Origin: Flammeovirgaceae bacterium
Lineage (GTDB): Bacteria > Bacteroidota > Bacteroidia > Cytophagales > Cyclobacteriaceae
Direction of reading: 5' to 3'
NCBI GenBank assembly: GCA_002691385.1
Contig: NZHT01000028.1
Span: 1 to 39,826 of the forward strand
Length of the DNA: 39,826 nt
The translations under genes were made by a program, and so were the position numbers. Shown here piece by piece: positions 27,301-35,435 of the stretch. The first letter of the stretch is position 1. Each line of letters starts with the position of its first letter. Under the pieces are notes generated by a model. It was given only the letters and a program-made list of their open reading frames with translations, searched no databases and had not been told where the DNA came from.

Positions 27301-28280
27301 AGGGTGTCGCGAGTTATGAGAAAAATCCAGGTATGGGAGGAGGAAATATAGTGGTCAATAAGAGCATTATTTCAAATGCAGCAAATACGCCTTTTTGGGT
27401 AGATGAATTTTCTACTTTAGTCATCAATAATAGTATTTCAGATACCGATGTAATTCCAGGGACTGATAATACCCTGACCAATCCCCAATTTAAAGCACCT
27501 GGAGATAATGATTTTAATTTAATGCCGAACTCCCCTGCGCTGCTATATAACCCTACGAATGATCGAATTGGGGCACCGGATTATTTGGTTGATGCTCCAA
27601 AGAATATTCTAATGGTACAAATCTATAACGATACTACAGGCACTGGCACACCAGAATTTATTGCTTTGTTTAATCCAAATCTCTTCCCAGTTGACTTGAA
27701 TGGCTATCAATTTACAGATGGCATAACACATAAGATAGAAGGGGCACCTTTAATTCAGTCTCAAGATACCATGTGGATTTCGGCCCTTGAATCAGCATTA
27801 TATTGGCCGAGTACAACTAATGTCCAAGCTTGGTCTTCAGGTAAGCTGGCAGATGAGGGGGAAAAAATCATTTTAGAAAACAGCTATGGTATCGTGATAG
27901 ATCATGTGGATTTAAGGTCTGATAATGGGTGGCCTACCTTTGAAAATGATCAGATATTATCTCTCAAAGACGCATCAATGGATAATCATATTGGATCTTA
28001 TTGGCATTATATAGAAAATAAAAAGGAGGTGATCGCTGGAGTTTCTACTATCGGAGTTTCTAAAATCTATCCAAATCCCGCCCGTGATTGGGTGGACATT
28101 CAGTTAGCGTCATCTGAATCCGTTGAGATCGTTATTTTTTCATTAGATGGATCAATAATAGATAGCAAATTTATTCAGAGGGCTGATAATCCTGAGATAC
28201 GTATTCCGTTAGTCGGATATCCAGAAGGACTCATTATATTCCAAATTGGGAATAAATACTATCGGGTCATTCATCGCTAA
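24351..28280 (+). CDS. Large T9SS-exported protein: lamin tail, CotH kinase-like, beta-helix
   Basis: Secreted protein of 1309 residues. Signal peptide 1-20; lamin-tail domain about 20-155 (RINEFMASN, DWIELYNSG, LNLSGYYLTD); chitobiase C-terminal-like segment about 182-242 (IRYTLDGSWP); CotH family region about 250-550 with IMADFDRGF (the Asp-x-Asp at 501-503 fits the CotH metal site) and LPIISITGDPDDFWD; InlB-type bacterial repeat about 626-706 (FDFLGWSNTPGGA); right-handed parallel beta-helix about 740-1060 with many short Asn/Ile turns; second lamin-tail-like domain about 1085-1190 (EFIALFNPN, VDLNGYQFTDG); T9SS type A sorting domain about 1236-1309 (KIYPNPARDWVDI). It should be surface-attached or released. 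CotH of Bacillus is a protein kinase of spore coat; the role here is unknown. A hairpin terminator follows. Confidence 0.92.
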   Translation: MFRIFSFIFLFMSLPFLSASQLRINEFMASNLSGIEDPELGQTSDWIELYNSGTTPLNLSGYYLTDNLNQPDKWLLPVGTMIEAEGYLLFWADGEAVADHTNFKLSAGGESIGIYTPELIVIDSITYPKQRSDISYGRHYEEWVFFESPTPGAQNETIFYSDYVMSVPSFSKLGGLMRGPQMIELSTDFGGDIRYTLDGSWPGESSFLYESPIIFQENTIIRAAIFKSNQLPGPVQTHSYFVDPEFYKNELPIISITGDPDDFWDEEKGIYVQDFKPEWEIPINIEFFENFGEDRASFNELAGTKINGLMSWQLPQRMLGIYFKKKYGNNSLDYQLFADRSRDVFENFALRASGSDWTQAFLRDPLSARISEGNMKLANSGYRPVILTINGEYMGIHNIRSKINSSFISQKIDLSNDEFDMVEHGDYAEVGDLNAYNHLLEILSEDLSDESNFDKVEDLINIENYTDYVIMQMFLVNISFNHNVMAWKPKLNGKWEWIMADFDRGFLNQHYRIEWFIGENNLLIDRMLTNDGFKAFFFKRFADHLYTTFNPNRVDKIVADYKMAIDAEMPRHIERWKNTRSDYYGEALSSYETWVKEVEDLNKFVIERRENVWEDFENYGFNARIELGIGVYPEDAGQVTLNGMPVETNEALSRYLENVVFNLEATPQLGFDFLGWSNTPGGAIIDSNPNIEVIAEESINYYAVFETNDICLVPSLIEDIQVLNKECSPYYMNRDVWVKEDAVLVIEPGVEILIAEGTNLIVNGAIIAEGNLEQEIIFRGLEYQEAWGAINLLNTSDTSIFNFVTIKDASVGVIPTRDKGALSLFKANVKLNYLNITEVHNNPIFAQYSWVSMHNSILQSEITGDLINVKYGNAFIQNTTFVGNRKPDTDGIDFDEIYDGVIKNCEFYDFMGFNSDGIDIGEGCENIEIDSVIIYNITDKGISVGQTSSVNINNALIFNTGIGVAVKDSSWASVKNSTFYNNRQGVASYEKNPGMGGGNIVVNKSIISNAANTPFWVDEFSTLVINNSISDTDVIPGTDNTLTNPQFKAPGDNDFNLMPNSPALLYNPTNDRIGAPDYLVDAPKNILMVQIYNDTTGTGTPEFIALFNPNLFPVDLNGYQFTDGITHKIEGAPLIQSQDTMWISALESALYWPSTTNVQAWSSGKLADEGEKIILENSYGIVIDHVDLRSDNGWPTFENDQILSLKDASMDNHIGSYWHYIENKKEVIAGVSTIGVSKIYPNPARDWVDIQLASSESVEIVIFSLDGSIIDSKFIQRADNPEIRIPLVGYPEGLIIFQIGNKYYRVIHR

Positions 28281-28378
28281 CTTTGCGGTTTTACCTTCTC
28301 ATTCATCAGTTAAACTTGTATCTAATGAGAATCATGTTTACATTTGATCCAGATAAATTTCTAACTCTTTGCTTGTAG

Positions 28379-28414
28379 AAGAGGCCATCTTACTGAATGG
28401 CCTCTTTCTTTTTA
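28379..28414 (+). terminator. Intrinsic terminator hairpin directly before murI
   Basis: AAGAGGCCAT (28379-28388) pairs perfectly with ATGGCCTCTT (28397-28406) around an 8-nt loop and is followed by a T-rich run (TTCTTTTT). It is the strongest hairpin noticed in the window. It would end the CotH-family transcript about 100 bp after its stop, but its T-run ends only 2 nt before the murI ATG, so it could also act on murI expression. Confidence 0.85.
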
Positions 28415-28416
28415 AA

Positions 28417-29250
28417 ATGAATGAAACGGGACCTATTGGTGTTTTTGACTCGGGATATGGAGGTTTGACTGTTCTCAAAGGGCTGGTCAAATACCTTCCC
28501 GAACACGATTTTCTGTATCTCGGGGATAATGCACGGGCCCCTTATGGACCTCGATCTTTTGAATGTATCTATGAGTTCACTCTCCAAGGAGTAAAACACC
28601 TATTTGGTCAAGGCTGTTCTCTAGTTGTTTTGGCTTGCAATACCGCCTCATCGGAGGCTTTAAGAACTATCCAGCAGAAAGACCTTCCTTATTTGGGGGC
28701 ATATAAGAGGGTATTGGGTGTGCTTAGGCCAACTACAGAAAGTGTTTTAGATTATACTCAAACGAAAGAAATTGGTATTTTAGGCACCTATGGAACGATT
28801 CGATCCAAGTCTTACCTTATTGAAATAAAAAAATTCTTTCCTCAAATTGAAGTACATCAACAGGCCTGTCCCATGTGGGTACCCTTGGTTGAAAATGTAG
28901 AATTATCAGGTTCTGGTGTAGTTTACTTTGTTGACAAATATCTTAAATCTTTGCTACAAAAAGGGCCAAATATAGATGCGATTTTTCTTGCATGTACTCA
29001 TTATCCATTATTGTATAATCTAATTCGAGGTAGGGTGCCAAAACATATAAATGTCTATAGTCAAGCTGAGATGGTAGGTCCGAAATTAGCAACTTATCTA
29101 TCTAGGCATCCTGAAATAGATATGAAATGTCTTAAAAACAGTAAAGTGAGTTTTATGACGACAGATGATTCTGAAAATTTTGAGTGTCAAGCGCAATTAT
29201 TTTATGGTCAAACTCTTCAGGCACAACAAGTAAATTTAGACGTCCAGTGA
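28417..29250 (+). CDS. murI: Glutamate racemase
   Basis: Cofactor-free enzyme of 277 residues converting L-glutamate to D-glutamate for peptidoglycan. The two catalytic cysteines are Cys74 (VLACNTASSEA) and Cys193 (FLACTHYPLL); the N-terminal GVFDSGYGGLTVL holds Asp11-Ser12, and DNARAPYG follows at about 37-44. ATG 28417 is the natural start: the upstream in-frame TTG would code through the terminator hairpin and add 16 residues not seen in the family. With the hairpin abutting, its ribosome access may depend on hairpin melting or on a transcript starting inside. nuoH follows 134 bp later. Confidence 0.95.
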   Translation: MNETGPIGVFDSGYGGLTVLKGLVKYLPEHDFLYLGDNARAPYGPRSFECIYEFTLQGVKHLFGQGCSLVVLACNTASSEALRTIQQKDLPYLGAYKRVLGVLRPTTESVLDYTQTKEIGILGTYGTIRSKSYLIEIKKFFPQIEVHQQACPMWVPLVENVELSGSGVVYFVDKYLKSLLQKGPNIDAIFLACTHYPLLYNLIRGRVPKHINVYSQAEMVGPKLATYLSRHPEIDMKCLKNSKVSFMTTDDSENFECQAQLFYGQTLQAQQVNLDVQ

Positions 29251-29354
29251 ACATGGATAAAATAAAGTATAGGAATTTTTTTAAAAAAAAAAATGGAGAT
29301 TGACCTATTCATAATAATAGCCTGATTTTGTATCAAATTTGACCTTCATAATGC

Positions 29355-29362
29355 TATCTTTG
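29355..29362 (+). promoter_or_regulatory. -7 promoter element of the nuoH-N operon
   Basis: TATCTTTG matches TAnnTTTG, 22 nt before the nuoH GTG. TTTG occurs at 29338-29341 and TTTTG ends at 29330, giving spacings of 13 and 24 nt, neither ideal. It probably drives the whole nuo run. Confidence 0.45.
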
Positions 29363-29384
29363 TATTAAATTTAAGGGGTCTCAA

Positions 29385-30446
29385 GTGCATACTTTTTTAT
29401 TTTATTTACCTTTTTTGCTCTTTTTTGTTTTGGCAGCGGTTTACGGTGAAAGAAAGATTTCGGCCTTTATTCAAAGTCGATTTGGTCCAATGGATGTAGG
29501 TCCGAAAGGAATATTTCAAACTTTAGCAGATCTACTTAAAATGATTCAAAAGGAAGATATTATCCCTAAATCAGCTGATAAGCCAATTTTTTTATTAGGA
29601 CCGATTCTTGTTTTTACAGCTATTTTTGCTGGTTTTTCGACGTTACCTTTAAATGCAAACTTAGCTGGTGCAGCAGTAGAATCAGGAGTTTTGTTACTCA
29701 TGGCAGTCGTCTCATTGGATGTTTTGGGTATTTTAATGGCAGGTTGGGGTTCCAACAATAAATTTTCCTTATATGGGGCAATTCGTGCGATCGCTCAAAT
29801 CGTTTCATTTGAAATTCCCTTGGGGTTGAGTGTACTCTGTGTCGTAATGATTTGTCAGTCGATGGACCTACAAGAAATCACGAGAGAGCAGGGGCTATAT
29901 GCGACGGATCCCATATTCCTTTTCGGTTTAAAGGTAATGAATGTTGAAGTGACCCAAATGGGAGGACTACTTTCATGGAACATAGTTAAAAATCCATTTT
30001 TATTATTTAGTTTTTTAATATTCTTTATTGCCGGATTGGCAGAGGCCAATCGGGCACCCTTTGATTTACCTGAGTCTGAATCAGAATTGGTAGGGGGATA
30101 TCATACAGAATATAGTGGATTCCGATGGGGAATATTTATGCTAGCAGAATATGGGGCCATGCTTTTAATTTCCTTTTTAGCTGTAATTTTATTTTTTGGT
30201 GGTTGGAATACACCCTTCATTAATATAGGGTCGTTTCAATTGGCAAATTGGACTATGGGAAGATATTGGGAAGTTTTTTGGTTGCTCTCCAAAACCTTGA
30301 TTTTAGTATTTGTCCAAATGTGGATTCGGTGGACCTATCCTAGGTTGAGGGTCGATCAATTAATGACACTTTCGTGGAAATATTTAACTCCTTTTGGTTT
30401 ACTATTGGTATTTTTATGCGGACTTTGGAAACTTACGATGCTTTGA
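29385..30446 (+). CDS. nuoH: NADH-quinone oxidoreductase subunit H
   Basis: Membrane subunit of complex I at the joint of the two arms, forming part of the quinone chamber, 353 residues with about 8-9 helices. YGERKISAFIQSRFGPMDVGPKG near the N-terminus and the acidic loop AEANRAPFDLPESESELVGGYHTEY (about 221-245) are highly conserved family signatures. It starts with GTG; no ATG lies nearby in frame. It is the first complex I gene here, with murI upstream instead of nuoA-G. Confidence 0.97.
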   Translation: MHTFLFYLPFLLFFVLAAVYGERKISAFIQSRFGPMDVGPKGIFQTLADLLKMIQKEDIIPKSADKPIFLLGPILVFTAIFAGFSTLPLNANLAGAAVESGVLLLMAVVSLDVLGILMAGWGSNNKFSLYGAIRAIAQIVSFEIPLGLSVLCVVMICQSMDLQEITREQGLYATDPIFLFGLKVMNVEVTQMGGLLSWNIVKNPFLLFSFLIFFIAGLAEANRAPFDLPESESELVGGYHTEYSGFRWGIFMLAEYGAMLLISFLAVILFFGGWNTPFINIGSFQLANWTMGRYWEVFWLLSKTLILVFVQMWIRWTYPRLRVDQLMTLSWKYLTPFGLLLVFLCGLWKLTML

Positions 30447-31090
30447 TAAAGTATTTCTCAAATATTATTCATTCTGTACAAACGCTTAGTATTGGTCTTA
30501 AGCTTACATTAAAGCATTTATGGGAGGCAAGGACAGCAAGAGATCCCTTGGGGATTGCAGATGAAGATTATTTTATAAAGGATAAAGGTATTGCTACTTT
30601 ACAATATCCAAAAGAATCACTGCCAATTCCTAACCATGGACGCTACAAATTACATAATGAGATAGAGGATTGTATTGTATGTGATTTGTGTGCCAAAGTA
30701 TGTCCAGTCAATTGTATTGAAATTGAGCCTATTCGGGCGACAGATATCATTGGTAAAACCTCTGATGGGACCAATAAAAGAATCCACGCAGCCAAATTTG
30801 ATATAGATATGTCAAAGTGCTGTTTTTGTGGATTATGCACCACAGTTTGCCCAACTGAATGCTTAACTATGACCAAGTCATATGATTTCAGCACTTTTGA
30901 TTGTGCAGATCATGTATACGAATTTGCTGAAATGACACCTCTTCAGATATTGGAAGCCAAACAAGCGTTTGAAGAAAAGCAAAGAACAAAATCCACTTCT
31001 TTAGTAAAGTCTATGAAACCTAGTGGAGATAAAGTGGTTTTCAAACCTAAAATGTTTAAACCTAAATTACCTAAGAAAAAGGATGACTGA
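30416..31090 (+). CDS. nuoI: NADH-quinone oxidoreductase subunit I (two 4Fe-4S)
   Basis: Iron-sulfur subunit of the peripheral arm of complex I, 224 residues. Two clusters are held by CIVCDLCAKVCP and CCFCGLCTTVCP, each with its remote cysteine, giving N6a and N6b on the electron path to quinone. ATG 30416 lies within the end of nuoH (31-bp overlap). A lysine- and proline-rich tail of about 20 residues (DKVVFKPKMFKPKLPKKKDD) follows the domain and is not needed for cluster binding. Its stop overlaps nuoJ by 8 bp. Confidence 0.95.
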   Translation: MRTLETYDALIKYFSNIIHSVQTLSIGLKLTLKHLWEARTARDPLGIADEDYFIKDKGIATLQYPKESLPIPNHGRYKLHNEIEDCIVCDLCAKVCPVNCIEIEPIRATDIIGKTSDGTNKRIHAAKFDIDMSKCCFCGLCTTVCPTECLTMTKSYDFSTFDCADHVYEFAEMTPLQILEAKQAFEEKQRTKSTSLVKSMKPSGDKVVFKPKMFKPKLPKKKDD

Positions 31091-31577
31091 GGGATGGATG
31101 TATTTCTTTGGCTTGCTGATTTTTGTATCAGGTTTGACTTTAATTTTCACAAAAAATCTTATATATGCCGTTTTTTTGTTGGCCTCATGTTTGCTGAGTA
31201 TTTCAGGTTTTTATGCCATTTATAATGCAAGTTTTCTAGCAGTCATTCAAATATTGATTTATGCTGGAGGTAATTTAATATTACTTGCTTTTGGTATTAT
31301 GCTCACTAATAGATCCCCTGAGGGCAAAGTTATCGTTGGGCATCATTTACTCTTTTTTGGGGTATCTATAATCTTGAGTATGGCCCTAGTCGTTTATGCA
31401 TTATTGGATAGTCCTACTATTCTAGCTCAAGAGTTTTACCAAACTACAGGTCAAGTAAGGGAGATCGGTAAACGTTTTTTGACTCAGTATATTTTGGCAT
31501 TTGAGCTTGTTGCTTTTCTACTGTTGGTGGTACTGGTAGGGGCTTCATATTTAGGTAAAAAATCGCAGCATGCTTGA
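31083..31577 (+). CDS. nuoJ: NADH-quinone oxidoreductase subunit J
   Basis: Small membrane subunit of complex I, 164 residues with five hydrophobic helices. The third, AVIQILIYAGGNLILLAFGIM, carries the pi-bulge region that is the family hallmark. ATG 31083 is chosen because it overlaps the nuoI stop by 8 bp and begins at the first helix; the upstream extension would only be nuoI sequence in another frame. It overlaps nuoK by 8 bp. Confidence 0.95.
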   Translation: MTEGWMYFFGLLIFVSGLTLIFTKNLIYAVFLLASCLLSISGFYAIYNASFLAVIQILIYAGGNLILLAFGIMLTNRSPEGKVIVGHHLLFFGVSIILSMALVVYALLDSPTILAQEFYQTTGQVREIGKRFLTQYILAFELVAFLLLVVLVGASYLGKKSQHA

Positions 31578-31875
31578 TCCTATTACTTTCGGGTTGATGA
31601 TAGGGGCTTTTTTGTTTTGCACGGGATTATTGATTGTCATAATAAAGAAGAATGCTATTTTTGTTATGATAGGTATTGAACTTATGCTGAATGGAGCCAA
31701 TGTGAATCTCGTTGTATTTTCGGCATCTGATCCTAATATTCAGGGAGAATTGATGGGAATTTTTGTGGTTGTTTTGGCAGCTGCAGAATCCGTAGTTGCT
31801 TTGGCCATTATGCTTAACATATATAGGCATTTCCAAACTTTAGATCTCAATTCATTAAATAAACTCAAGCATTGA
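31570..31875 (+). CDS. nuoK: NADH-quinone oxidoreductase subunit K
   Basis: Complex I membrane subunit, 101 residues and three helices, the standard size. Glutamates in helices 2 and 3 (MIGIELMLNGANVNLV and AAAESVVALAIML) are the conserved proton-path residues. It overlaps nuoJ by 8 bp and ends 2 bp before nuoL. Confidence 0.96.
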   Translation: MLDPITFGLMIGAFLFCTGLLIVIIKKNAIFVMIGIELMLNGANVNLVVFSASDPNIQGELMGIFVVVLAAAESVVALAIMLNIYRHFQTLDLNSLNKLKH

Positions 31876-31877
31876 TC

Positions 31878-33803
31878 ATGGAGGATTACCTATTGGCTTT
31901 TATATTGTTTTTGCCTTTAATTGGTGGCCTAATAGCCTATAATATTCCTTTAAAATCTGGAATTATTGCTAGTAGTTTTTTATCAATAACTACTATTTTA
32001 GCCTTTTACTATCTCAGTTTCATTCAAGAGACGCTTTGGGTTTTTCAGTTTGAATGGTTTCCGGGATTTGTAATGGGTTTTGCCGTTGATAGACCGTCTG
32101 CGATGCTTATTTTGTTGGTAAGCTTAATTTCTTTTTTAGTACATATCTTTTCAATATTTTATCTGTTAGGTGATAGGCATAAGGATCGTTATTATTTAAA
32201 ATTGGGGTTTTTTACCTTTTCTATGTTGGGTCTTCTGATGTCGGATCATTTAATATTACTTTTTATCTTTTGGGAATTGGTTGGCTTTTCATCTTATCTT
32301 TTGATTATTTTTTGGTTCGAAGATATCAAAAATGCGAAGGCTGGAAGGATTGCTTTTATGACCAATAGGATCACAGATTTAATATTATTCATGGGTTTAT
32401 TGATGCTTTTGGGATCTAGAAATGATGGTTTTATCTCCAATCTTGGTCCGCTATCCGCGGATGCCAGCGGTAAAACGATAGGGATTTGTATATTGATTGG
32501 CATCATAGGTAAATCGGCACAGTTCCCATTTTTCACTTGGCTACCTCGTGCGATGGCAGGTCCCACACCTGTATCGGCCTTGATCCATGCGGCCACCATG
32601 GTAGCGGCAGGAGTATATCTGTTGTTTCGCCTATTTGCCATATTTGATCCTTATTTATTGAACTGGATTGCTTCTTTAGGAATCATTACGGCCTTTTTAG
32701 CAGCATTAATTGCCGCGTATCAAACGGATATTAAATGGGTATTGGCTTACTCTACTATCTCCCAGTTAGGTTATATGGTTATGGGCATTGGAGTAGGTGC
32801 TTATCATATGGCTTTGTTTCACCTTTGGACTCATGCTTTTTTTAAGGCGGGTCTTTTTTTATGTGCTGGATCTGTAATACGTTATTTAAGCATCCAAGAT
32901 CCTGTAGCTGTTGTTCAAGATATGCGTACGATGGGTGGACTGAAAAGCTATTTACCGATCACATTTTGTTCTTATTTTATTTGTATGATGGCCTTGGTGG
33001 GATTGCCTTTTTTTTCAGGGTTTATCTCGAAGGAAGGCATTTTAGTAGGTGCATTTTCTTGGGCGAATCAAAGTCAAAATGGGCTGGCTTTCTCTCTTCC
33101 CATCATAGCTTTAGGCATATCTTTTTTAACAGCTTATTACATGGGGAAACAGTTATTATTGGTCTTTTTTGGTTCTTACCGAGGAGAAAAATATCTCAAA
33201 AGGCCTCAAAAATCATGGACTGAAAGGGCACCTATATTAGTTTTAGCAATTCTTTCACTTGGTGTTTTTTATCGTATTCATTTTTTGGGAGGGGATTTGA
33301 GTTTTCTAGAATATTGGTTGGGGATCCAGCCCCAGGTAGAAGGAGCTGGGATGACCCCAATGATTGCATCTTCGATCCTATTGGTATTATTAGGTTTGGG
33401 TTTTAGCTATTGGAATTATGGTAGGCAAGGCATGCACAAAATGAAATCATTTAATTCCTCAAGGTTATCTGTTTTTGTTCAAAACGGATTTTATTTGGAT
33501 AAGTTCTACATGGGGATTCTGGTGCCTTCTTTCGATTGGCTGGCATTCAAGACTTCCAAGATAGACACGGTTTTAATCAATCCTTTTGTTAATAAAATGT
33601 CGGTTTCTATTGTGGTATTGAGTAAAATAACGGATTTATTTGACAAACTCATAGTCGATGGGTTGATTTCCTTAATGAAAAGAATAATGCAAATACTAGG
33701 GTTAATGTTTACAAAATTTCATACCGAGCGAATTCAAATGCATTTTGTATCTGCAATCATTGGATTAGTAATAATACTGGTTTGGTTAAAATTTGCTTTA
33801 TAA
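31878..33803 (+). CDS. nuoL: NADH-quinone oxidoreductase subunit L
   Basis: Largest antiporter-like subunit of complex I, 641 residues with about 15-16 helices and the long lateral helix near the C-terminus. Proton-path landmarks: Glu in FWELVGFSSYLLI, Lys in GKSAQFPFFTWLPRAM, and PTPVSALIHAATMVAAGVYL with the conserved His. I used ATG 31878; an in-frame TTG two codons earlier overlaps the nuoK stop and is also possible. nuoM follows 1 bp after the stop. Confidence 0.96.
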   Translation: MEDYLLAFILFLPLIGGLIAYNIPLKSGIIASSFLSITTILAFYYLSFIQETLWVFQFEWFPGFVMGFAVDRPSAMLILLVSLISFLVHIFSIFYLLGDRHKDRYYLKLGFFTFSMLGLLMSDHLILLFIFWELVGFSSYLLIIFWFEDIKNAKAGRIAFMTNRITDLILFMGLLMLLGSRNDGFISNLGPLSADASGKTIGICILIGIIGKSAQFPFFTWLPRAMAGPTPVSALIHAATMVAAGVYLLFRLFAIFDPYLLNWIASLGIITAFLAALIAAYQTDIKWVLAYSTISQLGYMVMGIGVGAYHMALFHLWTHAFFKAGLFLCAGSVIRYLSIQDPVAVVQDMRTMGGLKSYLPITFCSYFICMMALVGLPFFSGFISKEGILVGAFSWANQSQNGLAFSLPIIALGISFLTAYYMGKQLLLVFFGSYRGEKYLKRPQKSWTERAPILVLAILSLGVFYRIHFLGGDLSFLEYWLGIQPQVEGAGMTPMIASSILLVLLGLGFSYWNYGRQGMHKMKSFNSSRLSVFVQNGFYLDKFYMGILVPSFDWLAFKTSKIDTVLINPFVNKMSVSIVVLSKITDLFDKLIVDGLISLMKRIMQILGLMFTKFHTERIQMHFVSAIIGLVIILVWLKFAL

Positions 33804-33804
33804 A

Positions 33805-35427
33805 ATGAGTAGCTATATACTTTCTTTGATAATTTGGATGCCCCTTTTGGGTGCTTTTACACTGTTTTTTTTTAGTGAGTTTCAGACTACTGGTATCAAA
33901 ATAGTGGCTTTGGCATCTTCTTTGATTCAGTTTTTGCTATCGATTTGGTTAGTATTGGGATTTGATCCTAACTATGGAGATCATCTTTTAACCTCATTTC
34001 AATTTGTTGAAAAGTTTTCATGGATTTCAATGAGTCTTGGCTCATTTGGGCGCTTCAATATTGATTATCACTTAGGAGTTGATGGTTTGAGTCTTTGGTT
34101 AGTAGTGCTTTCGGCTTTAATTACGGTTCTTGGGGTGATTGCTTCTTGGAATTTAAAGCAACAGGTGAGAAGCTATTTCATGTTGTACTTATTGCTCAGT
34201 ACCAGTATCGTCGGCTGCTTTTTAGCCCTTGATTTTTTCTTATTTTATTTGTTTTTCGAGTTGGTGCTTTTACCTATTTTTTTCCTTATAGGGCTTTGGG
34301 GTGGTCCACGAAGATCTTATGCTTCAATCAAATTTTTTATTTATACCCTAGTAGGCTCTTTACTTATTTTGATAGTTATGATTGCCCTTTATTTAAGTGT
34401 TGGGGTAGAAGACCCTTCTAGTCAAACGATAGTTCACAGTTTTAATCTTCTACACATGATGGATACTAATTATTTCATACAAGGTAGTAGTTTGGCAAAA
34501 GATTCATTGTTGAGGTTTATGGGGATGCCTTTGAGAGCTGTGGCTTTTTTCACTTTATTTTTAGGATTTGCGATCAAGTTACCTATCGTACCTTTTCACA
34601 CATGGCTGCCAGATGCCCATGTCGAGGCTTCCACCCCCATATCTGTAATTTTAGCAGCCTTACTTTTGAAGTTAGGAGGTTATGGTCTCTATCGTATTGC
34701 TTTTTCTATTTTTCCCGATGTAGCGTTTAATTTTGGTTATTTCATTGCTGCAGGTGGAGTTTTGGCTATCATTTATGGGGGATTGAATGCGATGGCACAA
34801 AATGATCTAAAAAGAATGATTGCCTACAGTTCCATATCACATATGGGATTTGTTTTGGTTGGCTTAGGTTCTTTTACGGTTGAAGGTGCCACAGGAGGGG
34901 TTTTTCAAATGATTGCCCATGGATTTATTTCAGCAGCGTTGTTTCTCATTGTGGGTGTACTCTATGATAGAATTCAGAATAGGAGAATTGAAAATTTCAG
35001 TGGATTGGCCTCAAAATTACCTGGCTATAGTTTTGTGGTAATGATTGTATTTTTTGCGTCACTTGGTTTACCCGGTTTAGCGGGTTTTGTGGGAGAACTA
35101 TTGGTATTAATGGGTGCTTTTAATGTGAGTGCAATTGATGGAATGTTGCCGAGTTGGATAGGAATTGGTGCAGTAATGGGTATGCTGATTACAGCTGCTT
35201 ATTACCTTTGGACTATACAGCGTATGTTTTTAGGTAAATACTGGGTACGCCAGCAAAGTTGGCAGTCGAAGATGAAAGATTTAGAAATGAGAGAATGGTT
35301 GATTTTCACGCCATTAATATTGGGAATTTTTGTTTTGGGTATCTATCCAAAAGTTATTTTGGATACGATGAATCACAGTATTGAACTATTCATAGCTCAT
35401 GTGGGAAATTTAAAAATCAAACCATAA
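33805..35427 (+). CDS. nuoM: NADH-quinone oxidoreductase subunit M
   Basis: Antiporter-like proton-pumping subunit, 540 residues, about 14 helices. Glu152 in FFELVLLPIFFLIGLWG and the lysine in AIKLPIVPFHTWLPDAHVEA are the conserved channel residues; ILAALLLKLGGYGLYRI follows. It lies between nuoL and nuoN in the normal order. ATG 33805 is preferred over an in-frame TTG at 33793 inside nuoL. Confidence 0.96.
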   Translation: MSSYILSLIIWMPLLGAFTLFFFSEFQTTGIKIVALASSLIQFLLSIWLVLGFDPNYGDHLLTSFQFVEKFSWISMSLGSFGRFNIDYHLGVDGLSLWLVVLSALITVLGVIASWNLKQQVRSYFMLYLLLSTSIVGCFLALDFFLFYLFFELVLLPIFFLIGLWGGPRRSYASIKFFIYTLVGSLLILIVMIALYLSVGVEDPSSQTIVHSFNLLHMMDTNYFIQGSSLAKDSLLRFMGMPLRAVAFFTLFLGFAIKLPIVPFHTWLPDAHVEASTPISVILAALLLKLGGYGLYRIAFSIFPDVAFNFGYFIAAGGVLAIIYGGLNAMAQNDLKRMIAYSSISHMGFVLVGLGSFTVEGATGGVFQMIAHGFISAALFLIVGVLYDRIQNRRIENFSGLASKLPGYSFVVMIVFFASLGLPGLAGFVGELLVLMGAFNVSAIDGMLPSWIGIGAVMGMLITAAYYLWTIQRMFLGKYWVRQQSWQSKMKDLEMREWLIFTPLILGIFVLGIYPKVILDTMNHSIELFIAHVGNLKIKP

Positions 35428-35435
35428 ATGTAGTT

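Noticed and set aside
28369-28416. TTG start adding 16 residues to MurI
   Set aside because: The extension is encoded by the terminator hairpin and does not resemble MurI N-termini; ATG 28417 fits the family.
32861-33223. 120-residue frame inside nuoL
   Set aside because: Entirely within the conserved nuoL sequence in another frame; no independent support.
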